From the NCBI RefSeq assembly GCF_020037125.1, contig NZ_JAIQDG010000016.1, forward strand, positions 62,001-126,000: a DNA stretch of 64,000 nt, in the 5' to 3' direction. The translations under genes were made by a program, and so were the position numbers. The notes beneath the pieces are model-generated. The model did no database searches. It was not told where the DNA came from and worked only from the letters and a program-made list of their open reading frames with translations. This stretch comes from Myxococcus sp. RHSTA-1-4. Its GTDB lineage: Bacteria > Myxococcota > Myxococcia > Myxococcales > Myxococcaceae. Each line of letters starts with the position of its first letter. Positions within the stretch are counted from its first letter, which is position 1. This document shows positions 42,668 to 51,508 of this stretch, piece after piece.

Positions 42668-44179
42668 CTAGCGCCGCTCCAGCTCCGCGAGCACCGGCAG
42701 CCTCAGCAACCGCTCGACCTGCCACTTCTCCAGAATCCGCCGCCGGATGATGTCCAGCGCCAGCGCCGCGAAGATGCCCAGGAAGACGCCGCCCACCACG
42801 CCTCCGGCGAGGATGAGCTGCACCTTGGGCTTGGACGGCTTCTCCGGGAAGGTGGGCGGCGCCAGCACGCTGAAGCGGTGCTTCATGGACGCCTTCGAAA
42901 TCTCCAGCTCCGTGCGCGCCTGGTCCAGCCGCCGCATCTTCTCCTGGTGCCGCATCACCAGCATGCGCACCCGGTCCGCCGCCACCGACACCTCCGGGCT
43001 GTCCGCCGCCGTCGGGCCTCCCAGCGCGCCGCCCGTCATCCCCGTCGCCCCCAGCCCGGACTCCAGCTCCGCCGGATTGCCGCCGTTGCGCATGTACTCG
43101 TTGATGAGCTCGTTCAGCTCCGAGCGCAGCGCCACGAGCTGCGGCGAGTCCTCCTGGAGCGCCACGATGCGCTGCTCCAGGTCCGTGATGATGGGGTGCT
43201 GCGGCGAGTAGATGACGCGCTGCTCGGAGAGCTGGTTGCGCAGCTCCGTCAGCCGCCGCGCGCGGAACTCCTCCACGTCCGTGATGGCCCGGCGCTTCGT
43301 CTGAATCATGAAGCGCATCTGCGCCAGCATGTGGTCGGTGTTGATGAGGCTGCCGGGCTTGGCCGCGGGCTTCTTGCGGCCGGCCTTCTCCTCTTCCTTG
43401 CGAATCCTCGCCTCGACGCGCTTCACCGTGGCGTTCAGGTCGGCGATGGCCTTCTGGATGCCCTCGCTCTCCTCCACCACCTGCTTCTCGAGGATGGTGA
43501 TGGCCTCGGACACCGCGCCGATTTCACCCATCTGGCGCATGTCCAGGAAGTTCTGCTGCGCCGCCTCCACGATGTTCAGCGCGAGCTGCGGGTCGCCCCA
43601 CTCCACGGCGATGGAGACGGTGCCCGAGCCTCCCTCCACGCCGACAATCATCGCCCGCTCCAGCATGCCGACGAGCGCCTCTTCCTTGTCCGCGTCGGAC
43701 ATGGGCGCCGGTGGCTTCCCCGTCAGCTTCTCCTTCAGCTTGCTCATCGGGGAGCGGTTCAAATCCCAGTACTCGACCAGCTTCGCCCGCTGGACGACGG
43801 ACCGGAGGTTCTCAATCTTCATGATCATCTCCCACGCGGCGCGCGTGGGCTGGTCCGCCTCCACGGGAATGGAGCGGCCCGGGTTCGCCAGCGAGGAGAT
43901 GATGTAGTTGCGCTGCGTCAGCATCCGCGTCTCCACGCGGTACTTGCGCGGCATGATTTTGCTGACGCCCACCGCCAGCGCGGACACGGCCCCCATCACC
44001 ACCAGCGCGAGGAACCAGTGCCGCAGCACCGCGTTCTTCACGAAGAGCACGGCGTCGATGAGCAGACCCCAGTCGATGAGGTCCGCGGGCGCGTTCGTCT
44101 CCGGGCGCTCCGGGACGTACAGGGGCTGGGGCGGCGGCACCGGCCGCGGCCCGGGAGCCCCGGACGCGGGAAGCGTCAC
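42668..44179 (-). CDS. epsV: EpsV, Wzc-type co-polymerase lacking a kinase domain
   Basis: 503 residues. Two membrane segments, at about 54-73 and 455-480, flank a long periplasmic coiled-coil domain (EESEGIQKAIADLNATVKRV, EKMRRLDQARTELEIS) typical of Wzz/Wzc chain-length regulators, with a Pro-rich N-terminus and PEKPSKPKV before the second segment. After the second segment only about 25 residues remain, so no BY-kinase is fused. It overlaps epsW by 4 bases. Together with Wzy it should set chain length and link to export; the kinase function, if any, must be separate. Confidence 0.92.
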   Translation of the reverse strand: MTLPASGAPGPRPVPPPQPLYVPERPETNAPADLIDWGLLIDAVLFVKNAVLRHWFLALVVMGAVSALAVGVSKIMPRKYRVETRMLTQRNYIISSLANPGRSIPVEADQPTRAAWEMIMKIENLRSVVQRAKLVEYWDLNRSPMSKLKEKLTGKPPAPMSDADKEEALVGMLERAMIVGVEGGSGTVSIAVEWGDPQLALNIVEAAQQNFLDMRQMGEIGAVSEAITILEKQVVEESEGIQKAIADLNATVKRVEARIRKEEEKAGRKKPAAKPGSLINTDHMLAQMRFMIQTKRRAITDVEEFRARRLTELRNQLSEQRVIYSPQHPIITDLEQRIVALQEDSPQLVALRSELNELINEYMRNGGNPAELESGLGATGMTGGALGGPTAADSPEVSVAADRVRMLVMRHQEKMRRLDQARTELEISKASMKHRFSVLAPPTFPEKPSKPKVQLILAGGVVGGVFLGIFAALALDIIRRRILEKWQVERLLRLPVLAELERR

Positions 44180-44583
44180 GGCTTCCTCCTCGGAGGCCCG
44201 TAGTCCTTCAGGACCTGCTGCACGCGGCGGGCGAACTCCTCCTGCGTGAAGGGCTTGCCCAGGTAGCCGTTGGCGCCCGCCTCCTCGGCGTGGGCCTTGT
44301 CCTCGGGCAAATCCCGCGCGCTCACCACCAGCACGGGCACGTCCTTCATGGAAGGCGACTTGCGGATGTGCTCGCAGAGGTCATAGCCGGAGATGTCCGG
44401 CAGCGTCAGGTCCAGGCACACCAGGTCCGGACACGCGGCGTTCTCCATGTGCTTGAGCGCCGCGCGGCCGCTGGGCAGCTCCACCACCTCTTCGAAGCCC
44501 ATGTCCCGGAGGTAGTCGCCCAGCATCTTCCGGAAGAAGGGAGCGTCCTCCACCAGAAAGACGGTCTGCAGTTGGGGTTCCAT
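44176..44583 (-). CDS. epsW: EpsW, single-domain response regulator
   Basis: 135 residues, a stand-alone receiver domain: VEDAPFFRK (acidic Glu12 and Asp13), phospho-acceptor Asp58 in CLDLTLPDISG, switch Ser in VLVVSARDLP, and the conserved Lys in YLGKPF. There is no output domain, so it acts by protein contact or as a phosphate relay. Stop overlaps epsV start by 4 bases, and the small membrane protein gene is 3 bases upstream. Its kinase is not in the window. Confidence 0.95.
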   Translation of the reverse strand: MEPQLQTVFLVEDAPFFRKMLGDYLRDMGFEEVVELPSGRAALKHMENAACPDLVCLDLTLPDISGYDLCEHIRKSPSMKDVPVLVVSARDLPEDKAHAEEAGANGYLGKPFTQEEFARRVQQVLKDYGPPRRKP

Positions 44584-44586
44584 CCG

Positions 44587-44769
44587 TCAGCCTTTCGAGA
44601 ATCCGAGCTTCACCACCCAGACGAGCACGCCGTAGGTGTATGCCGCATTGAAGAGGAAGAACCAGAGGATGGCCTTCTTCAACCCTCGCACGGGGTGCGG
44701 GTCCCTGGCCGCCTTGGCGGGCAGGGCGATGATGCAGATGAGGACCGACATCAGGATGAGCTTCGCCAT
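44587..44769 (-). CDS. Small two-segment membrane protein in the eps operon
   Basis: 60 residues. ATG 44767-44769, GGAG close upstream. Two hydrophobic segments (about 3-18 and 33-55) separated by a basic/Pro loop (KAARDPHPVRGLKK). It sits 3 bases before epsW and 11 bases after epsX, so it is in the same transcript. No family recognised; a small integral-membrane accessory of the export complex is a plausible role but only from context. Confidence 0.75.
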   Translation of the reverse strand: MAKLILMSVLICIIALPAKAARDPHPVRGLKKAILWFFLFNAAYTYGVLVWVVKLGFSKG

Positions 44770-44780
44770 GTCTCCAGCCC

Positions 44781-46031
44781 TCAGAGGATACCAGTTTGGC
44801 GGAAGGACAACCCCAGCGACGCGGCCCAGCTCAACCGGGCCGTCGGCAAGTCGGGCGAGCGGCTCCACGTGCTCCGCAGGTCCGTGTCCAGGGTCACCCA
44901 GCGCTCCAACGCCCAGGACGCCGACAGTCCACCGGAGATGATGCGGTCCCCTGACGCCCCACCCACCGCGAAGGCGGTGCCGGCGTGGGTGGACACCCGC
45001 ACCCGGGGCCCCAGCGTCCAGGTGCCCGTCCCCGTCAGGTCCGCCCTCGGGTACACCCGCCCTGTCAACCGGTCCACGAAGGGCGTGACGCGCACGCCGA
45101 GCTGCCCGAAGAAGTCCGCGGTGCGCGAGGGAATGCGGTGGCCCACCCCGAAGGTGAGGTTGGGCAACAGCCCCAGCGTGGGCTCCGGCGCCGGCGCGGG
45201 CTCCGCTCCGGGCTCCGTCTCCTCCGGGGCCTCGACGGCGCGAACGACGCTCACGCCCGCCCCCGCCTCCAGCGAGGTGCGCCGGCTCAGCCGCTGGCCC
45301 CAGGCCTCCGTCAGCGTCACCACCGTGGCGTTGGCGCCGGTGGAGAAGCGCGAGTTCGTCATGGACACGGTGGTGGTGATGGCGCTCTGGCGCGTCAGCA
45401 CGCGGCTCAGCGACACGTCGACGCGCGGGCCGTACTGCATGGGCACCGCCTCGCGCGCCGGCCCGTCCAGCCCGCCGCTGATGTTGAAGCCCGTGGAGCC
45501 GGACAGCCGCCAGCGCCGCCCCAGCCACGTCGTGTCCGCCGTCAGCGTCGTGGCGGACGAGAGGAAGTAGACGGTGTCCGCCTCCGGCAGCGGCTGTAGG
45601 GGGCCGCCGCCATCGGGAGGCCGGAGGGGGCCGTCCGGGTCCCCACTTCCCGGGTCGGGCAGCGGCAGCACGTCCGTGGTGAGCAGATTCACACTGCCCA
45701 GCACCAGCTCCTCGCTCAGGCGCAGGGACAGGCCGCGCTCCGGGCGCCAGCTCCCCGCCAGGCGGCCCACGTGCTGGATTTCGGTGCGCGGCTGGACGGT
45801 GATTTCACGCACGCTGATGCGCGGGGCGTAGTCCACCAGCAGGGACGTGTTGCCGTCGCGTACCTCCAGGCCCAGCGTGGGCACGATGTCCGTGTCCCCG
45901 GCCACGGACGGGACGTCCTCGGTGGCGGCCTCGTTGGAGCGCACGCGCGAGTCGGCCCGCACCGCCACGGCATAGGTGACGGAGGCGGAGGACACCTCGA
46001 GCAGCGCGACGGTGAGGGCCGCCCCCAGCAC
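44781..46031 (-). CDS. epsX: EpsX, outer-membrane beta-barrel of the polysaccharide export system
   Basis: 416 residues from a GTG at 46029-46031. A short signal peptide is followed by alternating amphipathic strands to the end of the protein (for example SLLVDYAPRISVREITVQ), with a Pro/Gly/Asp-rich loop (about 125-150) and a second acidic-Pro loop (about 270-285). No SLBB or OPX motif. In M. xanthus the corresponding protein is reported as an 18-strand barrel that works with a short OPX protein (composite OPX/beta-barrel translocon); this matches. It lies 2 bases after the epsY stop. Confidence 0.9.
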   Translation of the reverse strand: MLGAALTVALLEVSSASVTYAVAVRADSRVRSNEAATEDVPSVAGDTDIVPTLGLEVRDGNTSLLVDYAPRISVREITVQPRTEIQHVGRLAGSWRPERGLSLRLSEELVLGSVNLLTTDVLPLPDPGSGDPDGPLRPPDGGGPLQPLPEADTVYFLSSATTLTADTTWLGRRWRLSGSTGFNISGGLDGPAREAVPMQYGPRVDVSLSRVLTRQSAITTTVSMTNSRFSTGANATVVTLTEAWGQRLSRRTSLEAGAGVSVVRAVEAPEETEPGAEPAPAPEPTLGLLPNLTFGVGHRIPSRTADFFGQLGVRVTPFVDRLTGRVYPRADLTGTGTWTLGPRVRVSTHAGTAFAVGGASGDRIISGGLSASWALERWVTLDTDLRSTWSRSPDLPTARLSWAASLGLSFRQTGIL

Positions 46032-46033
46032 GG

Positions 46034-46675
46034 TTACTCCACCACCACCACGTCACCAGGGCGCAGGCGGAAGGCATACGCGCGCCCCTCGGCGTGGACG
46101 AGGTCCTCATAGCGGAAGCGGATGCGCAGCGGCGCCGCGCCGTCCTCCTGGCGGATGACGAAGATGCGGTCCTTGTGCGCGTACTCCGTGAAGCCGCCCG
46201 CCCCCGCCAGCACCTGGAGGAGGGTGGAGTTCGGCTCGATTTCCAGCGGGCCGATGCGGGCCACCTCGCCCACCATCGTCACCTTGATGGGGCGCGCCTG
46301 CTCCAGCGCCACGGTGACGACGGGGTTGTTGATGTAGTCCTTCAGCCGCGTCTGGATCTGCTGCGACAGCAGGGCCGGCGAGTGGCCGGCGGCCTCCACG
46401 TCGTCCAGGAAGAGCAGGCTGATGCGCCCATCCTCGCGCACGCGGGCGGACGTGGTGAGCGCCTCCTGGTTCCACACGCGGATGTTGAGCAAGTCCCCCG
46501 CGGCGATGCGGTAGCTCGTGTCCGGCGGGGGCGGCTTCTCCTGGTACTCCTCCACCCAGACGTACTTGCCCAGCCCGCCGCAGGCCGAGCCCAGCAGCAG
46601 CACGGCGCAGGCGAGCGCGCGGACGACCGGTGCCGGGCGCGAGGAGGACTGTTGATGGCGGAGCGGGGACGGCAT
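46034..46675 (-). CDS. epsY: EpsY, short OPX (Wza-like) lipoprotein
   Basis: 213 residues. ATG 46673-46675, lipobox LLGSAC (Cys32), followed by the polysaccharide-export domain: SYRIAAGDLLNIRVWNQ, RVREDGRISLLFLDDVEAAG, an SLBB motif around VTVALEQARPIKVTMVGEV, and a C-terminal strand region (AFRLRPGDVVVVE). It lacks the C-terminal amphipathic helix that lets E. coli Wza cross the outer membrane, so it depends on the EpsX barrel. Next to wzx (17 bases) and epsX (2 bases). Confidence 0.93.
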   Translation of the reverse strand: MPSPLRHQQSSSRPAPVVRALACAVLLLGSACGGLGKYVWVEEYQEKPPPPDTSYRIAAGDLLNIRVWNQEALTTSARVREDGRISLLFLDDVEAAGHSPALLSQQIQTRLKDYINNPVVTVALEQARPIKVTMVGEVARIGPLEIEPNSTLLQVLAGAGGFTEYAHKDRIFVIRQEDGAAPLRIRFRYEDLVHAEGRAYAFRLRPGDVVVVE

Positions 46676-46692
46676 GGGCGACGGAGGTCTCC

Positions 46693-48285
46693 TCAGGAGG
46701 CGGGGGCGGCGGTGGGGGTGGCCTCTGGCTCGGGGCGGCCGCGGCGGCGGGCCACCCGCAGCACCTGGAGCACCTCGGCCGGGCGCACGGCGCCGATGGC
46801 CAGCACCCCCACCACGTAGAGCACGGCCTCGATGGCCAGCCGCACCCAGGGATTCAGCGGAGCGAGCACCGTCTGGTCCACCACGACGATGGCGAGGCAC
46901 ACCGCGGCCGTCTTGCCCACCATGGCCAGCAGGCGCGGGTCGAACGCCGCGCGGCCCATGCGGCCCATCAGGCTGAAGGTGACGAGCACCTCCATCAGCA
47001 GCAGGGCCGTCGCGGTGGCCGCGGCGCCGCCGCCGTCGCCCAGCGTGCGGTGCATGAAGGGCACCAGCACCAGGTTGAGCACGGGACTCAGCAGGAGGCT
47101 GCCGGTGACGTTGGTGATGGTCACCCACCACTCGCGGTTCGTCATCGTCAGCCAGAGGCCGGCGTTCATCGTCACGAAGGCCAGCACGAACAGCGGCGAC
47201 AGCAGCCGCAGCGACAGGGTGGACGGGCCGAACTGGCCGCCCATCAGCCCCACCCAGAGCGGCGCGCCCATGACGATGAGCATCATCATCGGCACCGTGA
47301 CGGCCAGCGTGCCCTCCATCGCGCGGCGGATGAGCCGGGTGAGCTCCTCCTCGGAGCGCTCGGCCGCGCGGGACGCCAGCGGCATCAGCACCCAGCCGAA
47401 GACGGGGTTGAGGAAGAAGGTGAGGCCCGCGATGTTCCACGCGGCGCCGTAGAAGCCCACCTCTTCATGGCTGGCCTTCATGCCCAGAATCATCACGTCC
47501 AGCCGCCCGTTGGTCGCCAGGGCCGCGCCGGTGAGGAAGAAGGGCAGGCTCGCCTTGAGCACCTTCCCGGTGGCGGGCAGGTCCACCTTGAAGGTGAGCC
47601 CCATGTGCACCCGCGCCAGGTACCAGCCCACCGCCAGCTTCACCGCCTCCGACGCCAGCAGCGGCACCGCCAGCCATGGCAGCGGCAGGCCCGCCCACGC
47701 CACCACGAAGAGGCCGCCGCCCCACACCAGCTTGGTGACGATGTTGGAGACGGACAGCCCCGCCACCTTGCCCTTGGCGTGCAGCAGCGCGGCCACGGAG
47801 GCGTTGACCACGATGAGCGACTGCGCCACCGCGAACACGTAGACGAGGTTGCGCACCTCGGGGGTGTGCGCGTCGTGCGCCATGACGAGCGCGAGCACGC
47901 CCATCAGCACCACCGTGAGCCCCAGGCGCAGCAGCAGCGTGGTGCCGAAGAAGTCGCTGGCGTGGGCCGGCCGCCGGGTGACCTCCTTGCGGATGTACAT
48001 CTCCAGGCCCAGGTGCGTGGCGATGAAGAAGACGGCGGAGAAGCTGTCGGCCCAGTTGAAGCTGCCGAACCGCTCCGGGCCCAGGTGCGCGGGCAGCAGG
48101 AAGCGCACGCCCATGGCGATGGCGTACGTCACCAGCAGCGAGCCGCCGAGCTGGAGTCCGTTGCGGACCGCGCCCACCGCCTCGTGCGAGGTGTCGGGCT
48201 TCTGCGCGTCCTGCGTGGGGACCGCGGCCAGCGCTTCGGGCGAGGGCTCTCGCTCCTGCGGAATGGAATGACTGGGACGGGTCAC
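46693..48285 (-). CDS. wzx: Wzx-type polysaccharide flippase
   Basis: 530 residues with about 14 hydrophobic segments, from a GTG at 48283-48285; the first 30 residues are cytoplasmic and polar. The PST/MATE-type pattern is visible in LLVTYAIAMGVRFLLP, FGSFNWADSFSAVFFIAT, SLPFFLTGAALATNGRLDV and FGWVLMPLASRAAERS. It moves the lipid-linked repeat unit across the inner membrane. The C-terminus is Arg/Pro/Ala-rich and cytoplasmic. Upstream (48286-48422) is a 137-base gap. Confidence 0.92.
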   Translation of the reverse strand: MTRPSHSIPQEREPSPEALAAVPTQDAQKPDTSHEAVGAVRNGLQLGGSLLVTYAIAMGVRFLLPAHLGPERFGSFNWADSFSAVFFIATHLGLEMYIRKEVTRRPAHASDFFGTTLLLRLGLTVVLMGVLALVMAHDAHTPEVRNLVYVFAVAQSLIVVNASVAALLHAKGKVAGLSVSNIVTKLVWGGGLFVVAWAGLPLPWLAVPLLASEAVKLAVGWYLARVHMGLTFKVDLPATGKVLKASLPFFLTGAALATNGRLDVMILGMKASHEEVGFYGAAWNIAGLTFFLNPVFGWVLMPLASRAAERSEEELTRLIRRAMEGTLAVTVPMMMLIVMGAPLWVGLMGGQFGPSTLSLRLLSPLFVLAFVTMNAGLWLTMTNREWWVTITNVTGSLLLSPVLNLVLVPFMHRTLGDGGGAAATATALLLMEVLVTFSLMGRMGRAAFDPRLLAMVGKTAAVCLAIVVVDQTVLAPLNPWVRLAIEAVLYVVGVLAIGAVRPAEVLQVLRVARRRGRPEPEATPTAAPAS

Positions 48286-48422
48286 GGTGGATGCGGGCTC
48301 CCCGGCCCTGGCCGGTCATGCCCGGATGCATAGAAGACGAGCGGGAGCGGCGCGTCAATGCCGCCCCCGCGAGAGTCTGGTTGCCTGGAGGGACAGGAGC
48401 CCGAGGGCCCGTGAATTCCAGG

Positions 48423-49790
48423 TTACGGAGCGAGGGCGCGGTTGCGCAGCCGCTCCAGGGCCAGGCGGGGAGCCTCCACCAGGCGGCGGCGGAGGATGGA
48501 GGCGGCCAGGGACACCTTGCGGCGCACGTAGCCGAACTGGCCACAGAGCGTCATCACCACCCCGGCGCCGCCGGCGCGGGCCTCGTGGAAGCGGCCGTTG
48601 ACGAGCAGCGTGTCGAAGCCGAAGTCCTGGGCGAAGGCGAAGCGCAGCGCCTCGCTGGACAGCACGACGTCCGCGCTCACCGCCCCGTTCAGCGGCTCCA
48701 CCCGCACGTCCTCCAGGCGCTCGATGACGACGAGGACGCGGTGGTCGCTCAGCTCGAACACGGCGCGCGGCAGGCGCAGGCGCATGAGCGTCCGGTCCAG
48801 CCGGGACACCCCGTTGCGCAGGCGGCCGAGGCCGGCGCGGACGGTGGTCAGCACGTCATCCAGCGGCACCGCGGCGCTCTTGCGCAGGGGCTTCTCGGCG
48901 CGGCGGACCGCCTCCACGGCGCCGTCCAGCTCCTTCGCGCGCTCGTTGGTGGCCTCCGCCGCCGCCCGGAACCCCTCGTTGGACAGCTCCATCGTGTCGC
49001 CGGGGCGCATCATGACGGCGGTGTAGCCCTCCTCGCGCACGCGGGCCACCGCGGTAGATGGCAGGTTCACTCCGTCGTTCAGGTACGCGTTCTCCTCGTG
49101 AGAGAAGTACACGAAGGACGCGAAGGGCATGACGTAGCGCGGGCGCACGGTGCGCATCTGCATGACCAGGTGGTCCAGCTTGCGCCGCGCCGCGTGCCGC
49201 CGCCGCTCCGTGTCGCCCGGGTTGCCCACCCAGTTGGCGTAGGAGAACTGGGTGGCCATCAGGTCCACCTCGCCGGGCTTCACGCCGACGGCGCGCATGA
49301 CGTCCTCCACCTCCGCCACGGAGGTGTAGTAGCAGTCATTGAAGTTGAGGACGCGCAGGCCCCCCAGCTCCAGCAGGTGGCACGAGTCTCCGTCCCGCGC
49401 CGGCACCGTCGTGAGCACCGCGCCGCCACCCAGGTCATACCGCTGGCCCGGGGTGACCTCGATGACGCGGGTGTACCCGTTGTTTCGCAGGAAGCTGACG
49501 ACGCGCTTGTCCGCCGTCTCCTGGAAGATGACCGTGACCTGGGAGCGGCGCTCCGCCGGAATCGACTTCACGGCGGGGATGCTGAAGTGGTCCGGGTGCT
49601 CGTGGCTGAACCACAGGTGCGTCACCCGCTGCGGGTCGAAGCGCGCCGCCGGCACCAGCTGGTCCCAGCCGTTGTCGAACGCGGCTCCGTCCAGCCACGG
49701 GTCCACGGCAAGGTACAGCGGACCCCGCTCGATGACGTAGCCGGCGTGCCCCAGGAAATTCAGCTTCGCGGTATTTTCAGAACCACTCAT
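48423..49790 (-). CDS. MBL-fold metallo-hydrolase in the eps locus
   Basis: 455 residues; ATG 49788-49790 (a TTG at 49826 is an alternative). Metallo-beta-lactamase fold of the UlaG / CMP-Neu5Ac-hydroxylase-like type: NFLGHAGYVIE, VDPWLD, then the metal motif SHEHPDHF (His63, His65, Asp67, His68), DSCHLLELGG, NFNDCYY, and later MPFASFVYFSHEEN. A C-terminal extension of about 200 residues includes a basic helical end. It lies between wzx and epsZ, so a role in sugar-nucleotide or polysaccharide modification is likely but unproven. Confidence 0.85.
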   Translation of the reverse strand: MSGSENTAKLNFLGHAGYVIERGPLYLAVDPWLDGAAFDNGWDQLVPAARFDPQRVTHLWFSHEHPDHFSIPAVKSIPAERRSQVTVIFQETADKRVVSFLRNNGYTRVIEVTPGQRYDLGGGAVLTTVPARDGDSCHLLELGGLRVLNFNDCYYTSVAEVEDVMRAVGVKPGEVDLMATQFSYANWVGNPGDTERRRHAARRKLDHLVMQMRTVRPRYVMPFASFVYFSHEENAYLNDGVNLPSTAVARVREEGYTAVMMRPGDTMELSNEGFRAAAEATNERAKELDGAVEAVRRAEKPLRKSAAVPLDDVLTTVRAGLGRLRNGVSRLDRTLMRLRLPRAVFELSDHRVLVVIERLEDVRVEPLNGAVSADVVLSSEALRFAFAQDFGFDTLLVNGRFHEARAGGAGVVMTLCGQFGYVRRKVSLAASILRRRLVEAPRLALERLRNRALAP

Positions 49791-49925
49791 GGTGAACAGG
49801 CTGACATACAGCCCCTCAAAGGCCAAGTCTCTACGAGCCCCTCGGGACCTGGCTGTGATTGTCCATGGGCCCGGAGGGCAGGCGGGCGCCGGTGGGGCGG
49901 TGGGAACCCACTCCGTTCAACCTTG

Positions 49926-49971
49926 CATGCGCAGGAATTGCGCATGACTCACGAAGCGGCGTGAGTCATGC
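49926..49971 (-). terminator. Two overlapping stem-loops downstream of epsZ
   Basis: Hairpin 1: CATGCGCA (49926-49933), 5-nt loop, TGCGCATG (49939-49946). Hairpin 2: GCATGACTCACG (49942-49953), 6-nt loop, CGTGAGTCATGC (49960-49971), 12 bp perfect. They share 49942-49946 and so exclude each other. They lie 74-119 bases after the epsZ stop and 136 bases before the MBL gene start: a terminator or an attenuator-like switch. Confidence 0.65.
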
Positions 49972-50044
49972 ATCGAGAAGGCCAATGGCCGCGCGCCGGC
50001 TCCAGCGCGCGGCCTGACTCTGCCCGGGAAAGACAGACAGCCGC

Positions 50045-51508
50045 TCAGCTCGCCCCGCGCCCGGTGAGCACCACCGGCACCGTCTGGAGCAGCAGCGTCA
50101 GGTCGCTCGTCAGGCTCCAGTGGTCGATGTACTGCATGTCCAGGTACATCCACTCTTCAAAAGAAATCTGGTTGCGTCCGGAGACCTGCCAGATGCAGGT
50201 GAGGCCCGGCCGCACGGACAGGCGGCGGCGCTGCCACGTCTCGTACTTGGCCACCTCGCTGGGCACCGGCGGGCGAGGGCCCACGATGCTCATCTCCCCG
50301 CGCAGCACGTTGATGAACTGGGGCAGCTCGTCGATGGAGAACTTGCGGATGAAGCGGCCGATGCCGGTGATGCGCGGGTCGTTCTTCATCTTGAAGACGG
50401 GGCCGGACATCTCGTTCTGCGCGGCCAGCTTCGCCTTCAGCTCCTCGGCGTTCACCACCATGGAGCGGAACTTCAGCATGTAGAAGGGCTTGCCGTTCTG
50501 CCCCACGCGAAGCTGCTTGAAGAAGATGGGGCCCTTGGAGGTGAGCTTCACCGCCAGCGCCACGGCGGCCAGCAGGGGCAGCAGCATCCACAGCGCCACC
50601 GAGGACACGCAGATGTCGAACAGGCGCTTCATCGCCATCTGGTGCGGCTTGGGGCTCACCGCCGCGAAGTGCAGGAAGCCGTCGGCCACCGCGCGGCGCT
50701 CGATGGGACGGGCGCGGTCCAGGCGGAAGCTGTGCGCCGGCAGCGCGAACGGCACGCCGAAGCGCTCGGCCAGCTTGATGGCCGCCTGCATGCCCTCGCC
50801 CTGCTTCAGGGTGTTGCCCGCGATATAGACTTCGTCCACCGCCGTGTTGCGGAGGATGTGCTCCAGGTCATCCACCGAGCCCATCACCCGCGCCGGCAGC
50901 TCGGAGGAGCTGTTGTCGTCGTGGAGGCGCACGTAGCCCAGCACCTGGTGGCGGCCGCGGCGCACCAGGTCCTCGCCCGTGTAGCGGCCCATGGCGCCCG
51001 TGCCGACGATGAGCACCGAGTCCATGGGGCGCTCCTGCGCGGCCACCGGACGGAAGACGAACAGGCGCAACAGCAGCGCCACCGGCCAGAAGACGACCAG
51101 CAGCGGCGCCACGCTTCCCATGTGCACGCGCTCCGGCAGCACGAAGCTCACCAGCGCCAGCACCGTCACCACCGCCAGTGTCGTCACGGACACGAGCGCC
51201 ACGTGGTCCAGCTTGCTGCGCTCCACGAAGCGCGAGTCGTACAGGCACACCGCCGTGCCGGTGATGATCCACGTCACCAGCGCCGTCACCACCAGCCCCG
51301 GTACCAGCCAGCCGGACTCCGGGGTGTGCTGGCCCCTCAGCCACGCGTCGACCGCCAGGACCGCCGACATCAACACCAGGTCCACCGTGAGGTTCAGCTT
51401 CGCCGCGAACCCCGGTGCCAGCTTCGGCGCCTGGACCTCCTCCAACCCATGCCCCTGAGGGGTAGCCCCAGGAGCACCGACCGCCGAACCTGCCGTTGCG
51501 CTGCTCAT
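50045..51508 (-). CDS. epsZ: EpsZ, initiating polyprenyl-phosphate hexose-1-phosphate transferase (WbaP-like)
   Basis: 487 residues from ATG 51506-51508, GGAG three bases upstream (short spacing). Five hydrophobic segments in the N-terminal half, a Rossmann-like CoA-binding_3 region (SVLIVGTGAMGRYTGEDL), then the catalytic bacterial-sugar-transferase domain: KRLFDICVSSVALW, FYMLKFRSM, FSIDELPQFINVLRGEM, SIVGPRPPVPSEV, RPGLTCIWQVSGRN. It adds the first hexose-1-phosphate to undecaprenyl phosphate and so starts repeat-unit synthesis. A weak promoter lies upstream. Confidence 0.95.
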   Translation of the reverse strand: MSSATAGSAVGAPGATPQGHGLEEVQAPKLAPGFAAKLNLTVDLVLMSAVLAVDAWLRGQHTPESGWLVPGLVVTALVTWIITGTAVCLYDSRFVERSKLDHVALVSVTTLAVVTVLALVSFVLPERVHMGSVAPLLVVFWPVALLLRLFVFRPVAAQERPMDSVLIVGTGAMGRYTGEDLVRRGRHQVLGYVRLHDDNSSSELPARVMGSVDDLEHILRNTAVDEVYIAGNTLKQGEGMQAAIKLAERFGVPFALPAHSFRLDRARPIERRAVADGFLHFAAVSPKPHQMAMKRLFDICVSSVALWMLLPLLAAVALAVKLTSKGPIFFKQLRVGQNGKPFYMLKFRSMVVNAEELKAKLAAQNEMSGPVFKMKNDPRITGIGRFIRKFSIDELPQFINVLRGEMSIVGPRPPVPSEVAKYETWQRRRLSVRPGLTCIWQVSGRNQISFEEWMYLDMQYIDHWSLTSDLTLLLQTVPVVLTGRGAS

